From: Crotophaga sulcirostris
Lineage: Eukaryota; Chordata; Aves; Cuculiformes; Crotophagidae
Assembly (NCBI GenBank): GCA_013397455.1
Contig: VYZB01000210.1
Coordinates: 1,394,304-1,458,303 of the forward strand
Direction of reading: 5' to 3'
Length of the DNA: 64,000 bases
The translations under genes and the position numbers were made by a program. The notes under the pieces are model-generated. The model saw nothing but the letters and a program-made list of their open reading frames with translations. It was not told the DNA's origin and did no database searches. Positions 13,273 through 27,205 of the stretch are shown here, piece after piece. Each line of letters starts with the position of its first letter. Position 1 is the first letter of the stretch.

Positions 13273-15222
13273 AGCACAACTCCAGTTTGCAATGCTGTTG
13301 AAAAATCTCAGTTCTTTACTTCGTGAGAAATCTCGCAGTGAAGAAACCCAGTCTCATTCCACACATTTCACAAGCACAGAAACCTTCCCCTTCACAGATT
13401 TTTAAAAGTGAATCATAACCATTTGCCTCGGTGCAGCAAAATAAAACTCTAAAAGTCCTACTAAGCCCCCAAAAAGCTGCACGAGGAACAGATTGAGCAA
13501 GTGCACCTGGGGATAAATGCATTATGGACTTAGATCCATTATCACACCTCTTCTCATCATAGCCACTATCCAAACCCCACAGGAAATCATTCATTGAGAT
13601 GCGGAATGTCATTTTAGTTGTAGCATTAATTTCCCAGCTGCTGGTAAAGATATATTGTGCCCCTTCATTGCGTATAAAAGAAAATGAGAGCAACTCCATT
13701 TGATAACTTCGCTACTGGATGTAGTTTTTATTAAGGGCCAAGATCTCTGTAGTGTAAACGTTGGTAACATACGTGTTTCTTTCTAAAGATGGGCCCTTTG
13801 ATTTTATTGTTTCTCCAAGCAGTGAATAACATACATTGACATGCTGATGAGGAGGTTCCAAATGAAGAATATGGCCATAACTAAAATGATATTATTCTGT
13901 CCCCTTGAGGGAAGGTTTTGCTCTCAAATCCCAGCAGGAGACACTTGTGATAAAACTCAATTCGGGACATTATCCTCTTCATGTTTATTTACTTTTCCCC
14001 TTTTTTATATATACAATCAATATGAAAATGGAGCAAATGTATGTAATACCACATAAAACCAACTGTTTTCTTCCTGTCTCTTTTTTCTTTATGCAGCAGA
14101 TTGAATCCTAAAAGCTTCTACCAATCTGAGCACTGTGGAGCCAGTTTTTTTTTATTCCTGCAGCAGTGCAGATAAAAGGCAGAATATATACTTGGTATAT
14201 TGGTAAAGAAGGCACATCCATTGTTGCATTGGGACAAACAAAATTGGTCTCTGCCAGTCTCATTCCCTCAGCTACCACTTTAAGTGGACATTGAACAGTA
14301 CCAATTAGTTCACACCCAAATATAAACATTAGCTTAGAGAAACAAGAACTTGCTTTTCAAGGAAAACAGTTGGATATTTTACAAAGTTACTTGTAAATGT
14401 GGTTCTGAGTTTTGCTTTTGTCTTTGCTAGATCAGTGCTGAAATCTTGAGAACCCTGGTCTGTGTCACAGGCCTGCAGGACTGAGGTGTGTCAATGAAGT
14501 AGCTCTGACAGATGCAAGCAGAGCTAGGACAAACTTCATTGCCCTAAACAAAAGGTTTATTTTCACAGTGGATTTAAGGCAATTAAGGCTGTTTTCAGAA
14601 GGGAGGTCCTGCTAACCACCAGCTCTCAACACTCCCCATTATGGCATCACAGAGCTCCTGAAATACCAGAGTCAGGATATAAGGAAAAGAGTTCTTCTGA
14701 ATACAAAAGATATAAAAAAAGGCCCACAGTTCTCATCCAGCACCTTTCTGATCCACCTGATCCCTGAACCAATTCAGGATAAGGAAAAGGAACAGGAGAA
14801 TTGCTTCTGAAGGAATTGCTCCCTTTAATTAGTTGCACGGACTTGCGCTAGATTGATCTGTGATCATCATTAAATCACAGTCTTAAAAACAATTCAGAGT
14901 AGAACTCTTTTCCATTACTCAGTCTTTCTATATAAAAAAAAAAAAAACAAAAAAACCTTCAGGAAAATCAGAGTCAATTCAATGGGAATAGTTTAAGTCC
15001 ACATTGTGAGGAAATTTCATCAGACAGGAATGAGTCAAAAACATTTATCACTACATGGCTGGAAACTGCGATAATATGACTTGGCACCATCTACTCCCTT
15101 CCTTTCAAAAGCCTGAACAATGTTCATTTTTAATCTTCTAACTTTACATCTTTTTACATTGAACTAGAAATGTAGCCTAGGAAGAAGTGACAGATGCTCT
15201 CTGTGGTATATAGATCATTGGA
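13273..15222. other. Non-coding DNA, no gene seen
   Basis: Nothing recognisable as a gene. The 13316-13699 minus frame (127 codons) has no domain that I recognise and no splice or start context that favours it. A poly-A tract at about 14934-14955 is interrupted by single C residues. Confidence 0.45.
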
Positions 15223-15292
15223 TTATAGAATGGTTTGCCTTGGAAGGGACCTTAAACATCATCTAATTCCAACCCCCCTGCCATATAGACGA
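15223..15292 (-). mobile_element. CR1 LINE 3'-end fragment (ATTCTATG-type)
   Basis: Read on the minus strand, this is the terminal part of a CR1 3' UTR. On the plus strand it appears as TTATAGAATGG, then TTGGAAGGGACCTTAAA, CATCATCTAATTCCAACCCC and CCTGCC, the usual reversed CR1 tail. It belongs to the older group whose ends are ATTCTATG-type repeats, and only about 70 bases remain. CR1 is a non-LTR retrotransposon that is normally strongly 5'-truncated on insertion. Confidence 0.85.
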
Positions 15293-17470
15293 CCATACTG
15301 AAGTAGTACAATTGGAATTGTAGCTGAGGAAGAAGATCCTTTCACTTAGCCAAGCACTATATTTATTAATAAGTCATTATTAAAACACCAGACTGACCCA
15401 GGAATGACATGTTCATCAAGACTTCCATGGTGCATTAGGAAAAAAAAAAGACTTATTAAGTCAACTTCATGCACCAAAATGCCTGTGCAGAAGCATGGGT
15501 ACTATTAAGAACTCAGCTACCAATATCTAAGTTAGAATATGTGTCTAACAGAGTAAGGATTATTCTCTGTAAGTATTTATATATATACACAAAACTAATA
15601 GCAACAATTGTAGTCTTCTGAACAATTATTCTATAATTAAAAATTATGGCTTGGTTAATGGACACAGCCCTGGGAGAAGGGTCCATCATCTCATTTCTGT
15701 CCCCTTTCCAGGAATCAGGATTCTAGGCTCCTCATGACTTGAGGACATCTGTATTCTAGTGTTCTCAGTGGTAATCTTCACAAACAGGGATGATTTCTCT
15801 TTGACAACAAATGCTGATTAGGGCACTTCTGCAAAACGGAGGAAAGGTGATTTAGGATGCTTTCCTGACACAAAGGATGTAGAACCCTGGCTGTTTGCTT
15901 TCTGGATAGAGGTAGTAATCATCTGATCAGGTATTACAAGAAAAAGTGAGACACACCAGCAGGCAAATTCCATTTTTCAGACACCTCCAAGAAATTGGAA
16001 TTTAAGCGGATCTTTGTCTAAAACTGGAAAAGTACAAAGGAGTGGTCGGACAACAATGTCCCAGAAGACCAAACATGGTGTTTTCTGCTGGGGTTGGGTT
16101 CTCATATGAAGAGAGAGGATAAAAGTAGATGGCAGGAGAGAGTTTCTGCCAGTGACGTACATGAAATTCAGGTGTCTTAATCCCAAAATAAGGAAAAATT
16201 AGATTAACTGAATCAACTTCCCAATATTCAACAGTAAAGTTTTCTCAGTGCCTAATTGTGATTGTGCCCCAAACTGTCTTAACGCTCACAGAATTCAGCA
16301 AGTCAAGATTCCTCTGATGCATCCTGGAAGAGCCTTTTCTTTCTCTGGACTAGAAAGGGATTCTCTTTCTCACATTGACACTTGCACAACAGAATGTCCA
16401 GATAAGCTTAGGCTAATCACAGACATACTGACCTTTGACTAATACAGAAATGCTCCAATGACAATCTTTAACACCATTGTTTTCCCCACATTTCCTACAC
16501 TAAAGTATTTTCTTGTCCCCACCTCAGGAAGTGAGAATGGTTCCTTTAACTGCAGTTTTGCTTTTCCTCCCCCATTTCCAAATTCATCAGTTATCCCAGA
16601 TACCGAGGTGTGATATTCCACAGAACAATATATGTAACAGAATATTGGGTGTTCAGGCAATGTGATAAAGAAAGGGTTGTACCAGTGAGTGGCCTCCTAG
16701 GGCATGTGTCTTCCATCAGGGATTATTTGATGGAAGGGCTTTGGTAGAACTCAACACCTTATCCACAACATCACAAAATCTTTCTCGTGGCCTCATGTAC
16801 CAAGCCCTGCTCGCCGTGGATAAAAATCACACTGTGCTACACACGCTTGAGATGGTGGCACTAGGAGGAGGATGCAGGAAAAGGGAACAATAAAATGGAC
16901 CTAATTTGTAGGGTATACAGGCTGACACATATCATCCTGAAGTTGTGGTGCTCTTTGAGATAATGGCAATGCTGGTAAACAAAACACTGCTGGGCATGGG
17001 TGCAGATACTGGGTTTTAACCACCTTTGTTCTTAACTTCTCAAACCAAAGTCTAGTAGACAGTTAAGTAGGGTAAAGAGATCACTGCCAAATAGCACACT
17101 AACATGAGCCATTTCCACTCTGATGTTTGGAAGAGGTCATCCTGTTTTGGAAGCTTAGAGAATATCACAGTATGAACACAACCACAACATGCAAGCTGAT
17201 TTCATTTGGAGAGCAAGAAAGGCCACATTCTTCAGCCACAGTTACACAAACTTGAAATCACTGAGTTCTTTCCCCTTCTGGTCCCTTCATTCCTTTCTTG
17301 GTTGAGAGTCTAGAGGACTCCTTCCAGAGACAGACGTTGTCCTTATCACCTACAGGAGGCTGATATTCACCTTCCATATGTATAACAGACACATGGGCAC
17401 TTTCAGGGTGTGTATCTCAATTTGGAGAAGTTTCAGACCTGTGCTACACATGCAGTCTGAAGATTTCACA
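15293..17470. other. Non-coding DNA, no gene seen
   Basis: AT-rich single-copy sequence with a short TA-rich tract near 15576-15590. Short open frames at 15977-16186 and 16439-16660 (minus) and 16248-16442 (plus) have no recognisable domain. Confidence 0.5.
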
Positions 17471-17650
17471 TTATCACAGTATTACAAGATTGGAAAGGAT
17501 CTCTGAGATCATCGAATCCAACCCATAACCCAACACTAACACCAACTCATCATCTAAACCATGGCACTGAGTGCCTCATCCAATCTCCTTTTAAACACCT
17601 CCAGGGTTGGCGACTCCACCACCTCCCCGGGCATTCCAATGGCATTCCAG
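17471..17650 (-). mobile_element. CR1 LINE 3' fragment (ATACTGTG-type)
   Basis: Minus-strand CR1 tail. From the plus side it shows TATCACAGTATTACAAG, then the GGAAAGGATCTCTGAGATCATCG block, CCAACCCATAACCC, AACACTAACACC and the reversed end of ORF2 with GGCGACTCCACCACCTCC. The end near 17630-17650 is irregular: the expected GGGCAGCGCATTCC has lost about five bases, and GCATTCCA appears twice within 20 bases, so the copy breaks off in a small rearrangement. Confidence 0.93.
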
Positions 17651-20594
17651 TTCAAGAGATGTTGGATATTACCTGTCAACAATTATTTGAACCGCATCGA
17701 AAATCCATAGACCTGAGATATTCAGGATGTGTGCTTAGGGCATTCCCTCTGTGTACGAGCAGTGAGACCAGTTCTACAGATTCAACAGGACTCACAACTC
17801 CATATGATCATTCAACCTGCACATAGACAGTGGTCATCTGCAGAGGAGTTCCAGACAGCAGTCTAGTCCTGCTGGGATTGTTCATCAGGCTGGTAAATGT
17901 TGGTAATCAGAAACGTGCATATTATGGCCCAAAAGAGGGCAGAAAAGAATATAAAACCCTTCTCAACTTTCCCCTCTCACCTGCTAAAGGTAGGTAAAAT
18001 CATGACTGATTTGGAGAAAGTAAACAGGTCTATTTATTGTTTCTCTTCATGTGCAAATCTAGATGGAATTAAACAAAATTCCTGGGCAACTAGTTTTAAA
18101 CAAGCAAAAATAATTACATTTTCCTTACACACTTACACTGTGGAAATCCTCATCACAGGGAGCTGCAGAGTCCAAATGATGGGTAGATTAGAAGAAGTGA
18201 TTAGATGAATTCATGAAAGAAAAATCCATTAGAGGCATTATTATACTCTGTGGCTCAACATCCCCAGACAAGAAAAGTCACAGAATTTAATAAGATAAGA
18301 AGAGGGGAAATGGTTCATTTCTGTATGCATTTCGACAAGGTCGGTCAGAGGCAGGACACCAGGTTAAGTGGACATTTGGTCTGATGCAGATCGTAGGTTC
18401 CTGTGCTTTCATATCCTGGGAAATACTCTGATTTATCACCCACACAGCAGTATACTAAGCCTCCAGACTGCATTTTACTCCCTTAATTTCTTTACTCATG
18501 TTTTGTAGAGTAGCACACTTATTTTCTAACTCATGCCAAAGTTTTAGTTGCATGCCCATATCCACTCCTGATCAAAAGGACTGTATTTACACCAAGCCTG
18601 ATGAATGTGCACCACTTCTGAAGGTCTCCTTATGGATCCTCCAAAGAGCATAAATTTGATAGCATTTCAAGCAAGGTGCTCCATGGTTTGCTCACCTTCT
18701 GACACTGTAAAAAATTGTTGTCCACTGGACAGTGTAGCCTGTCCTGATACGGGTCGTGTAGGCTGTTCTCACAGAGATTCAACTCCCTTTAGAAATTTCA
18801 GCTGGCAGCCCCTTGACAACTGATTCATCAATCACCTCATTCTGGAATTGCCAACATACACCATGGTGCTTAGGGGGTTGACTGGGAAGGCAGGAATGTT
18901 GATACCCTGCGTCCTCGTAGAGAGAAGAGCTTTACTGTAAATTCTGAGTGAATAGTTTTAGTCTAGGGGTTCAAGATAGAAATATCATGTCTTTTTCCAG
19001 TGGACACTTGAGAAAGTGTCCCTCACTCCAGAAGACTTATGGGTGGCTGATAAGCCAGAACATCCAGCCTATGAACCCCCCAGAACACCATGAGAGTGAA
19101 AGATGCCCTCCTCTTCAGATTTCTGGCTGGTTGTTGCCAACAGTCCTTGGCTAAAAGCTTGGTCCAACCCATCCCCCATCCATTATGTGCCCTAGTTGCC
19201 TGACACAGGTGTGTTTCACAGGCAGCCAGGACAAGCCCATGGCTTGTTGCTGTCAGAGATGCACAGCCACCTTCCTGCCTCTCTTTCCCTTGCTTTTCCC
19301 TGTGCACATCCCCAATCCCAGCACTGTAATTCTCCCCTCCCATCATTTTCAATGCTGCTTGCTGAGTTGCATAGCAAAACAATTCATCTCACTAATGTGA
19401 TGAGAATTTGCTTCCTTTTTTTAGTTTTCAGTTTCTTGAGAGGCTTAAACTGATATTATTGTGCCATGAGATGTACATAAAGCCTGGTTCAAGGTGAGTG
19501 AGACAGGAAACACCTCCTTCAGTTGCAATGGACAGTTAATTCAACTCATGTTGCTTGTGAAATTATTCCTTAAAATAATCTGGAGATGTCTAACTGAGAT
19601 CACAAGGATATTTTGAGATAGACCAGGGAGCTGCCTGCTGCTCAAGCTCTAAGCTAAAAATTAAACCACTGCTCTTCCTTTGTTTTTCGTCAGCTTAGTG
19701 CCTCTTCATGGAGATATTTGCCATTTTGCAACTTTGTCCATGCCAGACAAACTGTGCTGAGTTAAACTCATCATTTTAATCCAATCATGAGAAATATAGG
19801 AGACACCCCAGTACAGACACTGAACTGGTGTGAATTACCATGACTGGAGATTGGATGCACCATGAAGGATGGTTACCCATTCAATAGTCATGGTGATTCT
19901 TTCTCCTTTTCACCATGCCCATCCTTTTCTCAGAGATTCATGCCCTTACTGCATGGAAGACTGTTGTGTTTGCAGTCTAGAATGTTAAAGCTAAATTGTC
20001 TTGGTGTGGGTCTTCCTCACTAAACTGAGCTAGAAATTGGTCAGTTGTGCATAATAATTTCTGTAATGGGGCAAGTTGGGGACAAAAACCATGGCAATAC
20101 TTGAAAACAGAATTTTCCTCTTCCTGAGTAGGTGTCCTCACCCAGATCTTTTACATGGGTGAACTGGTGGGAACGTACACCAGGGAGTTTTCAGCAACTT
20201 AATTAAGTCTGAAGTGCTGTATTTAGCCAGATTCTGCAACGTTAGTGCAGAAAAAGCCATAAAACCTTGGAAGAGCTGGACAAGCAAGTTCTGACATTTT
20301 GTATTAGGAACAGCACCATTAAATGCACATCAATTATTTGGAAATGTGAGAGCTCTGTAGCCCAGCCATGAACCTGGAGACACTTTGAGAAAGCTAGTGC
20401 AAATGAGAATAGAGGCAATATTTTGCTTACAGGGAAAGAGTTTAATCTTCCAGTTTAGGACTGTGGATCCCTCGTTTCAGTTTCTTGACCTCTCCAGTGA
20501 TTTGAGGCAAAATATCTAGGCTGAGCTACTCACATACATGGGATTACCTGGACTCCAGTGATTTCATGGGGAATTTGAGGTCCTTGTGTTTCCA
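17651..20594. other. Non-coding DNA, no gene seen
   Basis: No gene or clear repeat. Several short frames overlap one another on both strands between 18948 and 19453 without a recognisable domain. This part is somewhat less AT-rich than its surroundings. Confidence 0.5.
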
Positions 20595-20720
20595 GACCTT
20601 GGTTGCCTTAGTTCCCCAAATATAAAACTAGACATAACAATACTTCCTTCCTCTTTGGGCTGCTTGGAGAAAAATCCTTAAGAGACTGAGGTGCTTGCAT
20701 GTTTAGTACAGGGGTACAAG
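20595..20720 (-). repeat. MIR-like SINE relic
   Basis: On the plus strand, TTGCCTTAGTTCCCC, AAATATAAAACTAGACATAACAATAC, a CCTTCCTCT block and then TGCTTGGAGAAAAATCCTT follow the reversed MIR consensus in the right order and spacing. At about 125 bases it is the longest of the MIR-type relics in the window. Confidence 0.6.
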
Positions 20721-23700
20721 ACCTTAAGACAGGCAGCTAGTATAAAGCATTAAGGTGCATATGCTTGATTTCTACAGCTTTGCAGGCATTTGCACCTGCA
20801 CAAAATGAGTGCCAAATAAAAACAAAACTCAGAGTAATATCATTTGTGTACAGTTTTTACAAAGACAAATGAATACACAAGCTGGGAGGCACTGACAGTT
20901 GTAAATATAAACACGTCTCAGTATCCAGGAGCCCTGTGTTTTCAAACATTGATCATAAATACATCTGAAGACTCAGCCCAAAATAAAGAAGATTGGATTT
21001 TCCTCTTAGGTAAATGTATTTCTTAAGGGGGATATGAACAAAACCTTAATTTTATTTTGCTAATTACTTTTGAGGACACCCAGGCTTCTGTGTCCCTTTT
21101 TGCAATATATTTCATGGTAGCTACTCTTCCATTAATTATCCCAATAGGAATAAATATTCTCAACATAATAGCATCGTAGTCTAGTGCAGCCGGGAAAGAG
21201 AATATTTTTTCTGTATTTATGAGCGACAAAAAGAAAAAAACCCTGAGAAAAGTAAAAGTTACATTATTGCGTCTTGTTTAACTAGTGCCCCCTCTTGTGG
21301 CACTTTGGCAGCAATACCAAACCCCAAAATCTTAATTTTCCGAAGATGAGAAAAATACAGGGTATAATATGGGTTCGTTTCAGAGATGTTTTAAATACAA
21401 GGTGTAGTAAGATAGATGATATAGCATTAGATGCCCGAGCAAGAGGAGATCTGTCAGCTCTCAGTATTAGAGAAAAGAACAATGCTAAGAGGACATGCTA
21501 GAAAGGATGTAGCAGGTAGGAAAATACGACGTACCTAGCCGATAAAATCATTACCTTTGCTTTCTGAACTGGACTTATCGCTCATGAGCAGCCAACTGAC
21601 ATTTTAGATACAACTTTTCTGAATACACAGTTCATCTGAGCATCCCCTCTTTCCTTTCTGTCTTCATTTTCTCTCTTACCTCTCCTGCCCATCTTTCTTC
21701 TTTTCTTAATTTCTGTTTCATCTGCAGCATTAGTTTTGCAGTTTCTTTGCTTTCCAACTTCTTTTTTTCCCTTGATATTATCTCCGCAAGCTACGTCAAC
21801 ACCTGAGGTCCAAAGCAATGTCCCTTTTTTTTATTTTTTACCTTGTTTACCACCCCCCAGCTAGCGTTTTCATGATTACTTTTAAAAAACTCTCTGCTAA
21901 TGCAGCACTGATTTTCCTTTCAGGTTAATTGCATTTGTGCTTACAAAAGCAGGTGGAAAAATAACCCAAAAATGACCATTTCAAACGGCGTCTTGCAGGA
22001 TTCTTCGTGGAGAAGTTTTAAGCCAGTAGATGTATCTTGTTCTACAGGGATCTCTGTCAACTTCTCTTTTTATGCATTTAATGTTCTTCCCTAGCGATAG
22101 CCTAAGGGTGCTTTCACTAAACAATTAATGTAAGGCATCTCCTGGGAACCTAATGGGTATTTAGCAATAAGTTCACTTCCAGTGAATTGTACAACGTGAT
22201 ATTTTGACAATGGATATAGTGAGGTTCTTGAAAGGTGAAGTTTTCTCCAAAGAAGCAATAAAACATCTAACAGAACTTCTGCCAGCATTCTGTGGGGTGG
22301 GATAGGCTAGAGAGTGGGTCAGAAGGAGCAGACAATTTAGCAGAGTGTTATGTGCTGTTGTACAGTATGTTCTTTAATTTTAGTGTCATCCTGTAATAAT
22401 GTTCACTTTCACTAATACAATGTACAAGTCGTAACCTATTAGCGAAAAATAAAATTTGCTGTGACATTTGATATGAAAGCCGCTAGCAATGAAGGATGTA
22501 GTACTGCAAGCGATATTTGTATTATGTTAATAAAAAATGATATTAACATATGAAACTAATACCAGGCAAGGAAAAGTGTTTAATATTAAGGCTTGAAATG
22601 CAGAAAGTAACATGAAATCTCCAATCTGGTCTGGTAATACTGTGTTCAGAATCACACTCACTGAGAAGACTGTAAGCAGTAAGTAAGTTTTTTGCGAGGT
22701 AATTTTTAATTTTTATTAAAAATAATGCCAAAAGTTAGCACAACAATAATTTACTATATTAATCCAGCCATTTAAGTATAGAAGGTGTCATTTTAAATAA
22801 GAAGTATTATAGGGCATGCATTTAGAATTGGATATTTCCCTGCTAAAATTATTCCCACTGCTTGATCTAAATAAAACTAAAACTTCAAAGAAGTGGTGTA
22901 GGATTTTGTGGCATTTATCTGTAATGTGGCAGCTTGCAAAGTGCAAAATTCATAAACCAGTTTAGGATTGTGTGTGTGTGTAACATTTTACAGAGATGGT
23001 ATTCTATAATGTACAGCATGATATGATTTTATAAAAAATAGTTTGCATGTGGAATTGTACATAAAATCAGCTTTGCTGTTTCTGTGATCTCACTTGAAGA
23101 AGAAGAGGTTGAGGGGGTTTGTTCTATTAATGTGCTTTTCTCTAAGAGAAAAGTATTATGGTAATACTGAATAAATTTGAGCCTAGGATACATTTCTGCC
23201 AGACAAATACACATGTGCATGAAAACAAACAATGAAAATGAGATGGATTTCAAAGGAAAATGGACATGTTTTACGTTGTTTCAAATGTTATTACAAGAAG
23301 CAAAATTAAAGTTTTACTTCAACCTTTCATTGTTCTTGTGCACAAAGTAGTGACCATCCTAGAAACAGTGAAACTACAAGAAACAAAGCAAAAGCAAGAA
23401 AAAACTTCTCTTAATCCTGTTAAACCATTTAATGCAGTTTTATTGATTATATCTTTCCTTTTGCTAATATATTTTAAAATAATAATTATTGATCGAGGTG
23501 AACTGTATTTACTGTTTCGCTGCAGATTTTCAGTTATGATGTACTATTGATTTTATTTTCCCTTTAAAACAGAATTTTGAAAGGTGATGGTGCTCAGAGT
23601 GCAGTCTACATAATATCTAACATCAATAGCATATAGCAAATGGTTCTAGAAGTGCTTTATTTCACAGGGTGGTGTCTACTCTTCTCAGGCTTTATGGTAA

Positions 23701-26382
23701 AATTAAGCTCATTACCATATTTTTGAAATATTTTTTTTTCAAATATGGGAATCAATATGTTAAGATTTAACAAGAGCATTTCTAAGCAATGAAACCATGC
23801 AGTTTCTCTTGTCTTATTTTTTAAAAGGAGCTATTGCCATTAAGGCCAATGGCAATTCTAATAGTTACCCTTCATTCTATTAAAAATGCAATAAAACATA
23901 GATTAAAAATAGACAATTTTTTGCTTTACTAAGTTTTCAAAATCAGATAGTAAATCACAATCTTACAGTAACCCTCATACCAATCTCTAAACTTCTAAAG
24001 CTGATCTAAATTTTTGCTAAACTAATATATGGTCAAAATAACAGCAAACAAAACAACGGAACATGCAGCAAGGGAAAATAACTGCAGAACCTTTTTTGTG
24101 AGCTAGGTAAATGGTTATTAAAATAGCACCTTTATGGCAATAATTTCTGTTCAATATATGTAACCGAAGAATTTCCAAATAATGAATTTTAATAGCTGAA
24201 ACTGTAAATAAAGAGTCATTACTTTCTATGAAAAAAATCAGATTCTCTACTGATGGAAATTGATACACTTTTGTTGACTTCATAGAGCTCTGTTGATTTA
24301 TGTATACTAATAATTTTGGCCCTTTTGTCTTAAAAAATACTTATTTTTTCAGGACAGAATACAGCACAGTTGTCCTTTGCAATATAAACATTTATCAGGA
24401 TGTATTTGTAGGCTGATTTCTCAGTTAAGCATTACAATGCATTGCTTTAATATTCAGAGTCTGGACCACAGTATTAGTCTACGTGTTAAATAGAAGCATA
24501 AATGACAATTTATGCCCAGAGCATGAAACCTGTGTATGTGTATTCAACTTCAGCCACTTGACCTTAATGATCCACTCAAAATCACACACAAACACAGCTT
24601 TTGTAGTCTTGTGCAATAGAAGATCCTTAGGTGTTTATTTTTATAGAGACAGAGCATAATCACAGTTAATCGGGGTGAGTATGGAATGTCTTAATTGAGG
24701 TCTGTAAGATTGCTCAGGATTTATATCAAAATATTTCCATTAGCACTTGGTCTTTGGGATCCATGTTTCAATGCAGATTGCTTAGCAATACAGGGCTCGC
24801 TGTTCAGAAATTGTGTGACTGCAGAGAGGTAACAGAGAGACTTTTGCGCTTTAAATTATCTTCTTGAACTTATTTTAAAATCATCACTCATTTTTTTTTT
24901 CTTCCTTCTTTATTCTCTAGCAAGCACTGAAAGAGTAGAAGGAATAGAAGAATAGAGCCAAGGTGGACTTTAGGCCTATTGTAACCCACACCTACCGTCC
25001 ATTGGTTTCCCTCAACTAACGCCCAACGTTGTCTAAAGCGCTTCTTCACAGCTGTTGCCTGGATCATTCCCACCTTCATTTTTATTTATGGCTCACTGGG
25101 TATTTATTCTGAGTCTGTCAGAAATTAGGCAGAAAAATGTCCAAATTACTTATCTACAAACCTAGCAACTGGAGACTCGCTTTACTGAAAGGACTCAAAA
25201 GTCAACTTCATATCTCTCTGAAGAACACTCAAAGATGTCAGCAAAGAACAATGAGCGAGGCGGGTGCAGGCTGTGGTGCAGAAAACGCTCCCCTCCAACT
25301 GATGTCAGATAGAAACCCATGAATAGGAACAATTTTAGTGGGGCTGGAAAAAATGCAAGCAAGCAGGGTTCCAGCTGTTAGTTGGAATGATTGAGGCAGA
25401 GGAAGGTCTGGGTTCAGGTCAACTAATACTGTCTGCACCTTGTCAGTCAGCCTTTTTTTTATTATTCTAATCAAAGCATCAGCAGCAGGGATCAAAGTTA
25501 GCAATTCTATTTTTTTGAGAGACAATTGTTTTCTTGGGGGTTGTATGACTAATAATTTCGTAAACTTTCCCGTATCAATTTATTTCGGAGTCTATCTGGA
25601 TAACTGGAAGGTGTTGCCATTTAAATAAATAAATGAATAAAAATAAGGCTTTTCGCTAACAATATTCTGATTTTCCTCTAATTTTTTGAGCAAAAGTTAC
25701 ACTCTCTATGGAACGTACAAAGTTATTGTCTTGCTTATGATAACAATGCTCTTATAATACTCCTTTACTACAAAATGGAGTTAGAGATATTGCTGAATAA
25801 TGCTTTTATTGTTCTTACAGGAAACTGAACCCTCTATGTGAAATACTACATTTCATTGTCAAGCTAATCAAAAACGAGTTAGCAGTTATTCAAACTAAAC
25901 ACATGTTCTATTCTGTCCATTTTTTTTTTCAATAATTAAGTACTTAGAAGAACAAGAAGCGTTACTGGAATTGAAATAAACACATATATCACTGCAGTTT
26001 ATAAAGAACAGGAAGAATCCCACAAATAGGCTGAGAGTATTCTTCTCTGTTTTTCCATTATATCTGAAAAGTAAAAAAAATTTTGGAGGTAAAATTTCTG
26101 CTTACTAAGCATTTCATCCATCTGTCTTATTTTTAAAAGATAGATGGACTACTTTCTCCATTGAACACACTGTGAGTTCCTCAGCGTTAATGACTGCAAG
26201 TTGCTGTTCTTGAGATAACAGCATCACTTGCAAGAACGTACTCAGAGGATATTTTCTCATCTTATGAAAAATACTGGAATTTTTTAAGCTAACTACATCT
26301 TATTAGGACTGTTACTTCTGATGTATGCCTTCTTGTTGTAAAGAGACATGAAAATTTGACCTAGTGCAGTAACTCTCTGTAA
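20721..26382. other. AT-rich non-coding DNA with possible conserved stretches
   Basis: No gene supported. Around 21240-21500 the sequence is open on both strands, and it contains a TAGTGCCCCCTCTTGTGG string that only loosely resembles a CTCF site. The stretches at about 21890-22030, 22340-22560 and 25540-25760 are non-repetitive, keep some CpGs and are rich in ATTA/TAAT cores, a look common in conserved non-coding DNA near developmental genes. Conservation cannot be judged from one sequence. Confidence 0.4.
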
Positions 26383-26485
26383 ATGCCATGGTTTAGATGA
26401 CGGGTTGGTGTTAGTGTTGGGTTATAGGTTGGACTCAATGATCTCAGAGGTCCTTTCCAACCTTGTAATACTGTGATACTGTGAA
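26383..26485 (+). mobile_element. CR1 LINE 3' end (ATACTGTG-type)
   Basis: Only the last about 100 bases of a CR1 copy: the end of ORF2 (ATGCCATGGTTTAGATGA), the short 3' UTR with GGGTTGGTGTTAGTGTTGGG and GACTCAATGATCTCAGAGGT, and the terminal AATACTGTGATACTGTGA repeats. It is very close in sequence to the matching parts at 46.5 and 54.0 kb. Confidence 0.95.
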
Positions 26486-27163
26486 ATATGTGCTTCTTGA
26501 CCATAAAACCAGTGAAAATTTGAATTTGTGTACTAACAAATTAAAAAAATGTTAATACATTTAATAATTTACTAATAAAGAAAAGTATGGATAAACAGTG
26601 GTTCAAAATTAATGGACAACTACCAAATAATAGGTGCTAGAGAGAACATAAAATGCAGTGAGAAAAAGAGACACTTTTTTTTCTAGCTAAGACCTGAAAA
26701 TGCACTCTTAGGCAGGGTGCTTTTCCAAAAACAGCATTCTCAAGCTTGCAGCAATAAAATCCTTCGTGCCATAATGGAAAACGTAAAAATAAACCTGAAT
26801 GCATTCCTAACTAAGCTGCTTTATAATTAAATCAACTTCCTTCTCCTTTTGAAATAATTAAAGACTTTTGGAGTTTCCAGAGGGAAATATCCCACCTTAG
26901 GTTAATCAAGGCATCAGATCACTTACTTGAAACACCGGAAGAAAAATTCAAACACCTGGGTTGAATCAGGCAGTGCAGAGACAACCTGGGTCTCCCCTGT
27001 CCCAGGTGAATGCCATAGCCCTGGGCTGTTGGCTGTTCTCCAGCATGCCTAAAGCTGGGCACGAAGTCTCTCTTGGACCTGAGAAACCTTTCCCAAAGCA
27101 AGGTGTGTTGACAAAGTTATTTTCCTAAAACATTTTTTTTGTTGTTATTTACAAATCCTCATT

Positions 27164-27205
27164 CTCTAAATAACTATTCTAACTCTCTAAATAACTATTC
27201 TAACT
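27164..27205. repeat. 21-bp tandem duplication
   Basis: Two direct copies of a unit beginning CTCTAAATAACTATTCTAA start at 27164 and 27185, and are nearly identical. This looks like a simple recent duplication, probably by replication slippage. Confidence 0.9.

Noticed and set aside
13316..13699. 127-codon minus-strand open frame
   Set aside because: No domain recognised. The region may be conserved non-coding DNA, and coding constraint cannot be shown from one sequence.
21285..21310. CTCF-like site (TAGTGCCCCCTCTTGTGG)
   Set aside because: The C-rich half fits, but the spacing to GTGG is off by about two bases from the consensus, so the match is weak.
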